64,000 nucleotides of DNA from Mytilus galloprovincialis (taxonomy: Eukaryota > Mollusca > Bivalvia > Mytilida > Mytilidae), in assembly GCF_965363235.1 (NCBI RefSeq), contig NC_134839.1:113640517-113704516 (forward strand). The letters are read 5' to 3'. A program made the position numbers and the translations under genes. The notes beneath the pieces are model-generated. The model made no database searches. It worked only from the letters and a program-made list of their open reading frames with translations, and had not been told where the DNA came from. Each line of letters starts with the position of its first letter. The stretch's first letter is position 1. Below, piece after piece: positions 32,201 to 43,069 of this stretch.

Positions 32201-35065
32201 GGTCTTTGTGTAATGTTATCACACTAAATCTGATCGTTTGTTTTTGTTATCAGTTGATTCACATTTTGCTATTCAGAGCCTTCTACAATATAAGAGGTCT
32301 TCGTGTAATGTTATCACACTAAATCTGATCGTTTGTTTTTGTTATCAGTTGATTCACATTTTGCTATTCAGAGCCTTCTACAATATAAGAGGTCTTCGTG
32401 TAATGTTATCACACTAAATCTGATCGTTTGTTTTTGTTATCAGTTGATTCACATTATGCTACTCTAGAGCCTTGTACAATATAAGCAGTCTTCGTGTAAT
32501 GTTATCACACTAATTCTGATTGTTTGTTTCTGTTATCAGTTGATTCACATTTTGTTATTCTAGAGCCTTGTACAATATAAGAGGTCTTCGTGTAATGTTA
32601 TCACACTAATTCTGATTGTTTGTTTCTGTTATCAGTTGATTCACATTTTGTTATTCTAGAGCCTTCTACAATATAAGAGGTCTTCGTGTAATGTTATCAC
32701 ACTAATTCTGATTGTTTGTTTCTGCTATGAGTTGATTCACATTTTGTTATTCTAGAGCCTTGAACAATATAAGAAGTCTTCGTGTAATGTTATCACACTA
32801 ATTCTGATTGTTTGTTTCTGTTATCAGTTGATTCACATTTTGTTATTCTAGAGCCTTCTACAATATAAGAGGTCTTCGTGTAATGTTATCACACTAAATC
32901 TGATCGTTTGTTTCTGTTATCAGTTGATTCACATTTTGCTATTCAGAGCCTTCTACAATATAAGAGGTCTTCATGTAATGTTATCACACTAAATCTGATC
33001 GTTTGTTTCTGCTATGAGTTGATTCACATTTTGCTATTCAGAGCCTTCTACAATATAAGAGGTCTTTGTGTAATGTTATCACACTAAATCTGATCGTTTG
33101 TTTTTGTTATCAGTTGATTCAAATTTTGCTATTCAGAGCCTTGAACAATATAAGCGGTCTTCATGTAATGTTATCACACTAAATCTGATCGTTTGTTTCT
33201 GTTATCAGTTGATTCACATTTTGCTATTCTAGAGTCTTGAACAATATAAGCGGTCTTCGTGTAATGTTATCACACTAAATCTGATCGTTTGTTTTTGTTA
33301 TCAGTTGATTCACATTTTGCTATTCAGAGCCTTCTACAATATAAGAGGTCTTCGTGTAATGTTATCACACTAAATCTGATCGTTTGTTTCTTCTATGAGT
33401 TGATTCACATTTTGCTATTCTAGAGCCTTGTACAATATAAGAGGTCTTTGTGTAATGTTATCACACTAAATCTGACCGTTTGTTTCTTCTATGAGTTGAA
33501 TCACATTTTGCTACTCTAGAGCCTTGTACAATATAAGAGGTCTTCGTGTAATGTTATCACACTAAATCTGATCGTTTGTTTCTTCTATGAGTTGATTCAC
33601 ATTTTGCTATTCTAGAGCCTTCTACAATATAAGAGGTCTTCGTGTAATGTTGTCACACTAAATCTGACCGTTTGTTTCTGCTATCAGTTGATTCACATTT
33701 TGCTATTCTAGAGCCTTCTACAATATAAGAGGTCTTTGTGTAATGTTATCACACTAAATCTGATTGTTTGTTTCTGCTATGAGTTAATTCACATTTTGCT
33801 ACTCTAGAGCCTTGTACAATATAAGAGGTCTTCGTGTAATGTTATCAAACTTAATATGACCGTTTGTTTTTGTTATCAGTTGATTCACATTTTGCTATTC
33901 TAGAGTCTTGAACAATATAAGAGGTCTTCATGTAATGTTATCACACTAAATCTGACCGTTTGTTTCTTCTATGAGTTGATTCACATTTTGCTATTCTAGA
34001 GCCTTGAACAATATAAGAGGTCTTCATGTAATGTTATCACACTAAATCTGATTGTTTGTTTCTGCTATGAGTTAATTCACATTTTGCTACTCTAGAGCCT
34101 TGTACAATATAAGAGGTCTTCGTGTAATGTTATCAAACTTAATATGATCGTTTGTTTCTGTTATCAGTTGATTCACATTTTGCTATTCTAGAGCCTTGTA
34201 CAATATAAGAGGTCTTCATGTAATGTTATCACACTAAATCTGATTGTTTGTTTCTGCTATGAGTTGATTCACATTTTACTATTCTAGAGCCTTCTACAAT
34301 ATAAGAGGTCTTCGTGTAATGTTATCACACTAAGTCTGACCGTTTGTTTCTGTTATCAGTTGATTCACATTTTGCTATTCAGAGCCTTGAATAATATAAG
34401 CGGTCTTCGTGTAATGTTATCACACTAAATCTGATCGTTTGTTTCTGTTATCAGTTGATTCACATTTTGCTATTCATAGCCTTGTACAATATAAGAGGTC
34501 TTCGTGTAATGTTATCACAATAAATCTGATTGTTTGTTTCTGCTATGAGTTGATTCACATTTTGCTACTCTAGAACCTTGTACAATATAAGAGGTCTTCG
34601 TGTAATGTTATCACACTAAATCTGATCGTTTGTTTCTGTTATCAGTTGATTCACATTTTGCTATTCTAGAGCCTTGTACAATGTAAGAGGTCTTCGTGTA
34701 ATGTTATCACACTAAATCTGACCGTTTGTTTCTGTTATCAGTTGATTCACATTTTGCTATTCTAGAGCCTTCTACAATGTAAGAGGTCTTCGTGTAATGT
34801 TGTTACACTAAATCTGACCGTTTGTTTCCGTTATCAGTTGATTCACATTTTGCTATTCTAGAGCCTTGTACAATATAAGAGGTCTTCGTGTAATGTTATC
34901 ACACTAAATCTGACCGTTTGTTTCTGTTATCAGTTGATTCACATTTTGCTATTCTAGAGCCTTCTACAATGTAAGAGGTCTTCGTGTAATGTTATCACAC
35001 TAAATCTGACTGTTTGTTTCTGTTATCAGTTGATTCACATTTTGCTATTCTAGAGCCTTGTACAA
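29228..35065 (+). repeat. Satellite, about 95-bp unit, about 61 copies
   Basis: Each unit carries AATATAAGAGGTCTTCGTGT, AATGTTATCACACTAAATCT, GTTTGTTTCTGTTATCAGTT and GATTCACATTTTGCTATTC. Unit length varies by a 2-3 base indel (CAGAGCC or CTAGAGCC) and by TTATCAG or CTATGAG variants. Variant blocks recur, for example 29500-29990 at about 32000-32460 and 30780-31250 at about 33750-34190, so whole blocks of units were copied. No open frame runs through it. Confidence 0.95.
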
Positions 35066-35192
35066 CTTATCATATAAAGGAATGCGTTTTATTTGTCATT
35101 GAAATCCGTATGATGACTAATAGTAAACGCCTGATCATTTACACATGAGCATATCTTATAATGAATTATTGAATAAAAGATCTTAATTGGAT

Positions 35193-35680
35193 GATAAATG
35201 AGTGTTTACACTACGTCACGTGAGTCGTATTTCATGATAAATGGTTGTTTACACTACGTCCAGTGGGTTGTATTTCTACTCTACGTCCAGTGGGTCGAGT
35301 TTCATGATAAATGGTTGTTTACACTACGTCACGTGGGTCGTATTTCATGATTAATTGTTGTTTACACTACGTCCAGTGGGTCGTATTTCATGATAAATTG
35401 TTTTTTACACTACGTCTAGTGGGTTGTATTTCATTGTTGTTTACACTACGTCCAGTGGGTCGTATTTCATTGTTGTTTACACTACGTCCAGTGGGTCGTA
35501 TTTCATGTTATTTACACTACGTCCATTGGGTCGTATTCCATTGTTGTTTACACTACGTCCAGTGGGTCGTATTTCATGTTGTTTACACTACGTCCAGTGG
35601 GTCGTATTTCATGTTGTTTACACTACGTCCAGTGGGTCGTATTTCATGTTGTTTACACTACGTCCAGTGGGTCGTATTTA
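35193..35680 (+). repeat. Short tandem array (35/45-bp units), left part
   Basis: Unit TTGTTTACACTACGTCCAGT, then GGGTCGTATTTCATG, with an optional ATAAATGG that makes the longer form. Open frames of 77-125 codons through the array are produced by the repeat. Confidence 0.9.
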
Positions 35681-35847
35681 GGAGATAACTGTATTGTATT
35701 TTAAGCTCCGACGGCATCAATTGGGGATTTGATGGTCGCAAATTAAGTTTACTGGTGACGCGTTAGCGGAGACAGTAAACGGGTATTTGCGACCATCAAA
35801 TCCCCAATTGATGCCGTCGGAGCTTAAAATACAATATTATTATCTCC
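35681..35847. mobile_element. Palindromic insertion in the short tandem array
   Basis: Arms of about 73 bases: 35681-35754 (GGAGATAACTG, TTTTAAGCTCCGACGGCATC, AATTGGGGATTTGATGGTCG) pair with 35773-35847 around a loop of about 20 bases containing GACGCGTTAGCGGAGAC. It interrupts the array. Confidence 0.85.
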
Positions 35848-36015
35848 ATTCTAATGAAACTGACAGAAAACAACGTTAAAACATGTATTTAAAATCTGTC
35901 ATATGCCGTCTGCGCTTGCGCGTACGTCCCATAGCATCAATTGTCAATTGATGCCATGTAAGAAAGTGACGTTATCCAATCAAAATGAACGTTACAAACG
36001 CTGTTGCATTAGAAT
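35848..36015. repeat. Second inverted repeat next to the palindrome
   Basis: ATTCTAATG near 35849 pairs with CATTAGAAT near 36007. Inside is a perfect palindrome, CATCAATTG-T-CAATTGATG (about 35934-35952), which re-uses the GGCATCAATTG phrase of the neighbouring arm. Confidence 0.6.
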
Positions 36016-36392
36016 TCATGTTGTTTACACTACGTCCAGTGGGTCGTATTTCATGATAAATGGTTGTTTACACTACGTCCAGTGGGTCGTATTTCATTGT
36101 TGTTTACACTACGTCCAGTGGGTCTATTTCATGTTGTTTACACTACGTCCAGTGGGTCGTATTTCATGATAAATGGTTGTTTACACTACGTCCAGTGGGT
36201 CGTATTTCATTGTTGTTTATAATACGTCCAGTGGGTCAATTTTCATTGTTGTTTACACTACGTCCAGTGGGTCGTATTTCATTGTTGTTTACACTACGTT
36301 CAGTGGGTCGTATTTTATGTTGTTAACACTACGTTTATTGGGTCGTATTTCATTGTTGTTTACACTACGTCCAGTGGGTCGTATTATTAGAA
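36016..36392 (+). repeat. Short tandem array (35/45-bp units), right part
   Basis: Same unit as 35193-35680 continuing after the palindromic insertion, with a few diverged units (for example TAATACGTCCAGTGGGTCAA). It ends about 245 bases before thioesterase 2. Confidence 0.9.
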
Positions 36393-36637
36393 CGAGAACG
36401 AATTAACGAAAACAATGGATTCATTAGTATTCGTTGGATATCAATTTTAGTGGATTTCATGATAACATTCATGTTTGACATTTGAACAACTAATTTTAAT
36501 GTATAACGAAGTGCTTTTCCTTAACCAATAAAATTGGTACACACGCAATTAAATGAACTCACAGTTATCTTGAAAATATCATGATACAACGACTGTATAA
36601 TATAAAATATTATTATTTTTTACAGTGAGAGGGAATA

Positions 36638-36722
36638 ATGGCGCAAAAGATTACACGTGATGATAGTGATTGTACAGAAGTATTAATGGCGGGTGTACCA
36701 TATAACTTTGACGACAGGGCAG
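36638..36722 (+). CDS. Thioesterase 2, coding exon 1
   Basis: 85 bases encoding 28 residues plus one base of Gly, exactly as in paralogue 1. The donor GTTGGA is a poor match to consensus, but the exon 2 phase supports it. Confidence 0.82.
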
Positions 36723-39700
36723 GTTGGATTATTTTATACTACATTGTCTATGTTATAAATAACTTAATGCTATTGCAACAAAAAGTGTGTTTTATTTATC
36801 CTTGTTCGTCTGTACGTACGTACGTCCCAACATTAGTTTCCGTTCTCTAACTTGAGTTTGCCTCAACAAAATGTTATGAAACTTATACACAATGCTTAAT
36901 ATTGCAAAACAAAGATCAAGTTTGAATTTTTGGTGGAGTCACTTTAACTGTTCTAGAGTAATGCCTGCCCCTTTATAAATGGAAAAATTGCAAAATTTTT
37001 AGTTTCCGTTCTCCACCAAATTTTATAAAATTATACAAAATGCTTATTACCATAAAACAAAGATAACGTTTGAATTTTGGTTGCGTTACATTTACCACTG
37101 TTGAGTTATGCCCCATAACAAATAAAAAATGCTGAATTTTTGGTTTTGGTTCTTTAACTTTAGTTTGCCTCAACCAAATGTTATGAAACTTATAAACATT
37201 TGTTATATCCTCAAAATACTTATCAAGTTTGAATTTTAGTGGTTTTACTTCAACCGTTCTAAGAGTTATGCTCCTTTACAATGGAAAGGAATCTAAAATC
37301 TGTTAAAAAAATAACAATCTTATAATTGTTAAAAAAAAATTTAATTGGAGTTATCTTTCTTTGTTCATAATTGTAGTTGAAATAATTTTAAAAATTAATT
37401 TTTACCAACTGCAATTATGGACAAAGGAAGATAACTCTAATTTTAAAAATTAATTTTAAGAATTACATCAACTACAACCAATGCTTTATACAATACACTG
37501 TTCACTGAAAAGATAAAAACAATCTTTACAAGCACTTTGATTAATGTTCTTCAGTTTTGTCCTTTTATAACCTTATATGATAATTTGTGTCCGTTTTCTA
37601 ACTTAAATTTGTCTCAACCAAATTTGATGAGATGTATATATAGTTATGTACCTTTGTTATGTTTTATGCTAGCGGGGGCATCATCTGTGTCCCTATGGAC
37701 ACATTCCACATTTATTTTTTAGCTCACCTGGCCTAAAGGGCCAAGAGAGCTTTTCTCATTACTTGGCGTCCGTCGTCCGTCGTCGTTAACTTTTACAAAA
37801 ATCTTCTCCTCTGAAACTATTGGGCCAAATTTAACCAAAATGGCCCACAATCATCATTGGGGTATCGAGTTAAAAAATGTGTCTGGTGACCCATCCAAGC
37901 AACCAAGATGGCCGCCATGGCTAAAACTAGAACATAGAGGTAAAATGTAGATTTTGTTTTATATCTTAAAACCAAAGCATTAAGAGCAAATCTGACATAG
38001 GGTAAATTTTGTTATCAGGTCAAGATCTATCTACCAAGAAATTTTCAGATGAATCGGACAACCTGTTGTTGGGTTGCTGCCCCATAATTCGTAATTTTAA
38101 GAAAATTTTGCCGTGTTCGGTTATCTTTAATATTATTATAGATATAGATAAACTGTAAACAGCAATAATGTTCAGCAAAGAAGAAACTACAAATAAGTCA
38201 ACATGACCAAAATGTTCAGTTGACCCCTTCAGGAGTTATTGCCCTTTATAGTCAATTTTTAACAATTTTTTGTAAATTTTTGTAATCTTTTACAAAAATT
38301 TTCTACTGAAACTTCTGAGACAAATTTAACCAAACTTGTCCACAATCATCGGTAGAGTATCTTGTTTAAAAAATGTGTCTGATGACTCAGCCTCCGATGA
38401 CATGGCTAAAAATAGTACATAGTGTAAAATGCAGTTTTTGGTTCAAATATCTGAAACTAAAGCATTTAGAGCAAATCTGTAGAAAAGAAAATTGTTCATT
38501 AGGTCAAGATCTATTTGCCCTGAAATTTTCACACTAATCAGGCATCCAGTTGTTGGGTTGCTGCTCCTGAATTGGTAATTCTTAGAAAATTTGCAGCTTT
38601 TAGTTAATATCATGAATATTATTATAGATATTGATGAATTATAAACAGCAATAATGTACAGCAAAGTAAGACCTAAAAATAAGTCAACATGACCAAAATG
38701 GTCTCAATTGACCCCTGAAGGAGTTATTGCCCTTTATAGTTATTTTTTAACAATTGTTATAAATTTTGTAAATTTTTACAAAATATTTTCCACTGGAACT
38801 ACTGGGCCAAGTTTTTTTTTTTATATATAGAGATAATTGTAAGCAGCAAGAATGTTCAGTAAAGTAAGATCTACAAACACATCACCAAAACACAGTTTTG
38901 TCATGTATCTATCTATCTGTGTCCTCTGATCTCCTTTGTTTAATATGCACATAGGCCAAGGTGAGCGACACAGGCTCTTTAAAGCCTCTAGTTTTATAAT
39001 TAGTTACTAGTGAAATATTTATGTAAATTAAACAAGATGGATAACTGAAAATAATACATTTTAAATTGTTACACATGGTCAACTGTAATACCAATATAGA
39101 ATTACACTAGTTTATTGTTTGTCCGGATTTCACAAAGACTAAATAGTCTTATATTATCCTTTATATCTGATGCGTCGAAGCTATCAGTAATGTGCTTCCT
39201 AATTTGATTCATCAACGGTCGTACAGATTTCAACCAAAAACACTTTTAACAATGTTAGAATATAGACTGAATGAGCACCTCGCTTTATGTAGGCATTTAG
39301 ATAATCACATTCTATTATACATATGGCGCAACTTTTAATTTTCGATGGAAGATAAATATTGTGTTTAATCAACCTTCTCTTGACATCCTTCAAACTTTCT
39401 CCAATATTGTACATGCATTGAAGATCAGTAAGACTTTGAGTTATATAAGAATCGGGCACACACCAATAGGATTGTACATCAACGGAACAAACAAAAGGCA
39501 TAAGGAGGTCAAATAGCAGTCTTTAACAACTGACAGACATATGTGACTGTCTATACCACATACCTTGTGAATAAGTAAAAGAAAACTATAGTAACCAACT
39601 TCTATTATAGATCTTAGCGGAATTAAAGAGAGCTACATATAGCGACCTTTATTATCGTAATAGAGTTAAAGATTGCTATTTAGTCGCCGACTTCATCTAT

Positions 39701-40565
39701 CTGAGTTCAGGGTACTTCTAGTAAATATTTATATTAACTCCCTACACTATAGAAATTGTTATTATCAATTGAAATTTTAGGTCGATGGAGCCCATGGAAT
39801 TTATCAAACTTTATAGATGGAGCAGAATTCTTTGGCAGAAAGACCGGCAATTTCATGGATTATAAAACCGTGGTTACGGAGAATATGATGTATGCAAGAA
39901 TTTTACAGACTATGACCATCAATCCTATGGTGTACACGTATAACTTTCTGAAAAAGGCACAACTCAAAATCACTACGAATCTTGAGAAAATTGGCAATAC
40001 TTCAGTGATCATACGATCTAAACTGATCGATGTATTATCTGGAATTATTCTGGCGGATAGATATATCAAAATTGTACAGATCAGTGCAAAAACACGTAAA
40101 CCTGTCAAATACCCGGAGTGGTTCGAACATAAATATTCCTATCTTAAAGAAACACCTGTGCCACAGTACCTAATGTTTAAATCTGAGACACCAGAAGCTC
40201 CTGCTGGTTGTTTCATTTACAAAACTATTGTCCGTTACAGTGACCTGGACTATAATGCCCACACAAATCAAAGTGTATATGTCAAAATGTGCTTGGATTG
40301 TGCGACCGCTGCCAGTTGTAAAGGTCTACTCGTATCGTTTAATAGAGATATTAGTTTATATCCTCTTGTATATTTCAACGTGCGTTATTTAGGAGAAACG
40401 TTTACTGGAGATGAACTTAAGGTTTGTCTTTGGCAGGATGACTCGGATCCGTCTATCTTAAAATTTATCATATGTAGGAACGAAAGAAAAGTTAATTATA
40501 CCACCTTTAAGTTTAATCTCCAAACGACAGTTTCGGAATTTACACGGAATGTTTCTAAACTATGA
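36638..40565 (+). CDS. Double-hotdog acyl thioesterase, paralogue 2, with peroxisomal C-terminus
   Basis: Exons 36638-36722 and 39781-40565 join in phase 1 (donor GCAG/GTTGGA, which is weak; acceptor TTTTAG) to give 289 residues. It aligns along its whole length with paralogue 1: MAQKITRDDSDCTEVL opposite MAQQLVRDETTCIEVL, LKITTNLEKIGNTSVIIRSK in the first hotdog, and VRYSDLDYNAHTNQSVYVKM in the second. Here the FatA/FatB-like SDLD-x-N-x-H-x-N motif is complete. It also ends in Ser-Lys-Leu (PTS1), so peroxisomal acyl-thioester hydrolysis is the likely role, possibly with a different chain-length preference from paralogue 1. A TTTTTTACAG acceptor 12 bases before the ATG again points to a non-coding first exon. 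The intron is filled with repeats, and a foldback element begins at the stop codon. Confidence 0.86.
36795..37720 (+). repeat. Family D element with about 155-bp tandem units
   Basis: Begins TTATCCTTGTTCGTCTGTAC and ends GGGGGCATCATCTGTGTCCC plus TATGGACACATTCC. The interior has three or four units with AGTTTCCGTTCTCTAACTTG, CAAAATGTTATGAAACTTAT and AGTTATGCCCC-like phrases. A copy at 63393-63482 has both ends but none of the units. Confidence 0.75.
37330..37450. repeat. Hairpin inserted in family D element
   Basis: AATTGGAGTTATCTTTCTTT, GTTCATAATTGTAGTTG pairs with CAACTGCAATTATGGAC, AAAGGAAGATAACTCTAATT. Probably a separate miniature element. Confidence 0.65.
37722..38993 (+). mobile_element. 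Family C element, complete ends
   Basis: Starts TAGCTCACCTGGCCTAAAGG and ends AGGTGAGCGACACAGGCTCT, TTAAAGCCTCTAG. It contains two diverged internal units (GGTCAAGATCTATCTACC, CAACATGACCAAAATG). It lies within the thioesterase 2 intron. Confidence 0.75.
39199..39501 (-). other. Unassigned 100-codon open frame
   Basis: The frame reads MPFVCSVDVQSYWCVPDSYI, then a Cys-containing middle (CAICIIECDYLNAYI), and lies antisense in the thioesterase 2 intron. It has no signal peptide or domain that I recognise. Its composition is more protein-like than neighbouring frames, but it could be transposon debris or chance. Confidence 0.25.
39781..40565 (+). CDS. Thioesterase 2, coding exon 2
   Basis: Encodes residues 29-289 with both hotdog domains and Ser-Lys-Leu before TGA. 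The frame is open for 25 bases upstream of the acceptor, but the splice restores RWSPWN as in paralogue 1. Confidence 0.87.
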
Positions 40566-41280
40566 TCACTACAGTACACAGGCACTTGTTTCTATCCATT
40601 GGAAGACCCACTATCAACGTATATTTACGAGAAGGTACCCAACTACTTTTTTCACCTCTCCGCTTAAAACCCTTATTTCTCTGTCAATTCAGTCCCAAAT
40701 TTTTTGTTCCATACACCATTCGATTCATGAAAAGTTTATCTTTCAGATGATATGCATTGTATTTACCCTTAGAGTACCCCTTACCCCCAGTACACAAGAT
40801 TTGTCAATAAATTTTCATGTTATCATTTTAGTCCTCCTACAAAATACAACAACAACCGGTTTAAAGCAGAAAAATTCAAAACCGCTTGTGATTGGTCGGT
40901 TCATAGTTCATAGGGTCATTCATTCTCTAGATTTTACATTAATCATTTGTGACTCCACTATTTTATGCAAATTATCTAAAACGGAAGTAATTGTATTTTG
41001 TAGGAGGACTAAAAACGATCACATGAAAATTTATTGACAAATCTTATGTACTGGGGGTAAGGGGTACTCTAAGGTTAAATACAATGCACATCATCTGAAA
41101 GATAAACTTTTCATGAATCGAATGGTGTATGGAACAAAAAATTTGGGACTGAATTGACAGACAAATAAGGGTTTTAAGCGGAGAGGTGAAAAAAGTAGTT
41201 GGGTACCTTCTCGTAAATATACGTTGATAGTGGGTCTTCCAATGGATAGAAACAAGTGCCTGTGCTACAGTATCAAAATT
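40563..41280. mobile_element. Foldback element at the thioesterase 2 stop codon
   Basis: Near-perfect inverted arms of about 280 bases: about 40568-40848 (CACAGGCACTTGTTTCTATC, GTACCCAACTACTTTTTTCA, CCCCTTACCCCCAGTACA) pair with about 40999-41276; the loop is about 150 bases. Only a few mismatches are visible, so the insertion or its homogenisation is recent. The frames read through each arm are mirror by-products. The TGA stop of the gene lies within a TGAT that may be the first base pairs of the element. Confidence 0.85.
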
Positions 41281-43069
41281 CACAAGTTTTCAACTCGGAA
41301 TACTATAGTATCTGAATCTACACGTTGAAAACTCTAAATCCAACAGTATATATCACTATTCAGAGAAATCTCCAGAAGTTCTACAGTATCATAATTCAAA
41401 AGATATAAACTCTGATTTCTAGTGTTTCAGAATTCATGCATAATATTTCTTAACTCTAAATTTTATACAAGTCGAAATTTTACAATGGATATTAATTGTT
41501 AAACCGACTGTCAACGGATCATCACGCATAATACTTGCTCTTTTTGAGTGAAACATATTGTAATCTCTCTCTGTAACAAATGGCAACATCCATCTTTTTT
41601 TGTGTTATTTCTTATCCCCCTTTGTAGATATTGCATTTAGGAAAAGTCTGTTTTCATTGGTAGAAAACAGTTCATAGTGGCATTACATAAAAACAGTTCT
41701 ATGAAAATGTCAGGGAAATTCAGTCTGTGAATCTGATTGTCAGTTGTGGATGATCTGTCAATGAAATGAGAATTATTAAAAATACAATTAATTTTTTTTT
41801 TTTTATTTTATTGACTTGATTTTTTTGTTGCTTGTTTAATGTCAAATGGTATATATTTAATAGATAATCAGGACGAGAATAAATTACAATTTTGATAATA
41901 AAAAAGGCAGGTTTTGTAAGGTAACTCGATCGGAAAGTAGGATGGAAAATTTAGACGGCCACTTGAAAATGACTGATTGCTGGATGCGGAGAGATTTTTG
42001 CCTTTCAATAGTATACCTACGTCCCTACGTCCCCCGTCCCCCAGATAAATATTGTAAGGATATTTTAGCGTGCAGAAAGCGTAAAATTCACCCTACATGG
42101 TTCATCGAAATAAATATCGACATTCCGACCTGATCGATTATTAAATCAATTTGAAATGAATTTTATGAAATGTTTGGATTTAAATGTAGGTTAGTAGGGT
42201 CCACGCTATATAGACCAGTGTTAGTATCATAATCGGTATCAATTCATCAGGCGAAATGTGCATTTTAGTACGCATGGCATCTTTTTTTAAATGAACTTCA
42301 ACAGGTTAGCTCGAATCCAAAAGTTCGAATGCCAAAACGTTTTAAATGAAAAAATATCAAAACCAAGGCTGACAAATAACGGAACTTAAGTCACGCCAAA
42401 GATAAAGAAAATATTTTTTTGAAATAATTTTTATTCATTCTGCTTTATAGCAATTTAAACGACTACAAGTATTTGAAAACTTGTTTAAACCTTTTCTAAA
42501 ATTAATTAATATTCTTTAAAATGACATGTTTATAACAGTTTAAGTACACCGATTACACATTTCGTTAATCTGTCATTAGAATGTTATTCTTGTATTGAGA
42601 TTAAGAGGTGAATATATATACTCAATTATTAGGTAAACCTTTATAACATTAGCAAGAGAAGGTAGGATTTTATATTTTACAACCACACAAGTAGAAAAAA
42701 CGTGACTTTTTGAATCTTTTTAAAAAAGTAAAGTAATGGGATAGCTTTAAAATTAATTTACAAAATTCAGATAATACCCTATATGTATACATCTTGAATA
42801 TAACCTCTGTTGTAATGTTTTCTATTCGTGTTACACAATCAACAATGAATTTATCTCGTTTTTTTTTTTTAATGAAGTAACTTGTTTCACTACTTTCGAT
42901 TTTATGAAACCGTAAGTTTTGATACAACATGTACTACCTATACCAATAATACTAAGATGATGATATTATTGCAAATGAGACTACATAAATACCAAAAAAC
43001 AAAGATTCCCCCAATAACTGGTGACCATATGGCCTACCAAAAAAGAGCCAAACCTACACATATACAGTG
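41281..43069. other. No gene recognised
   Basis: AT-rich intergenic sequence with runs of T (41800) and A. Frames of 60-86 codons show no motifs. Confidence 0.35.

Noticed and set aside
29228-35065. CRISPR-like appearance of regularly spaced repeats
   Set aside because: Units are contiguous and diverged along their whole length, with no unique spacers, in a eukaryotic context.
35311-36406. Several 77-125 codon repetitive frames rich in VYTTSSGSYF-like repeats
   Set aside because: They are translations of the 35/45-bp tandem array and occur in more than one frame at once.
40549-41283. 162-codon plus-strand and 79-codon minus-strand frames giving the same peptide
   Set aside because: They are the two arms of the foldback read in mirror image.
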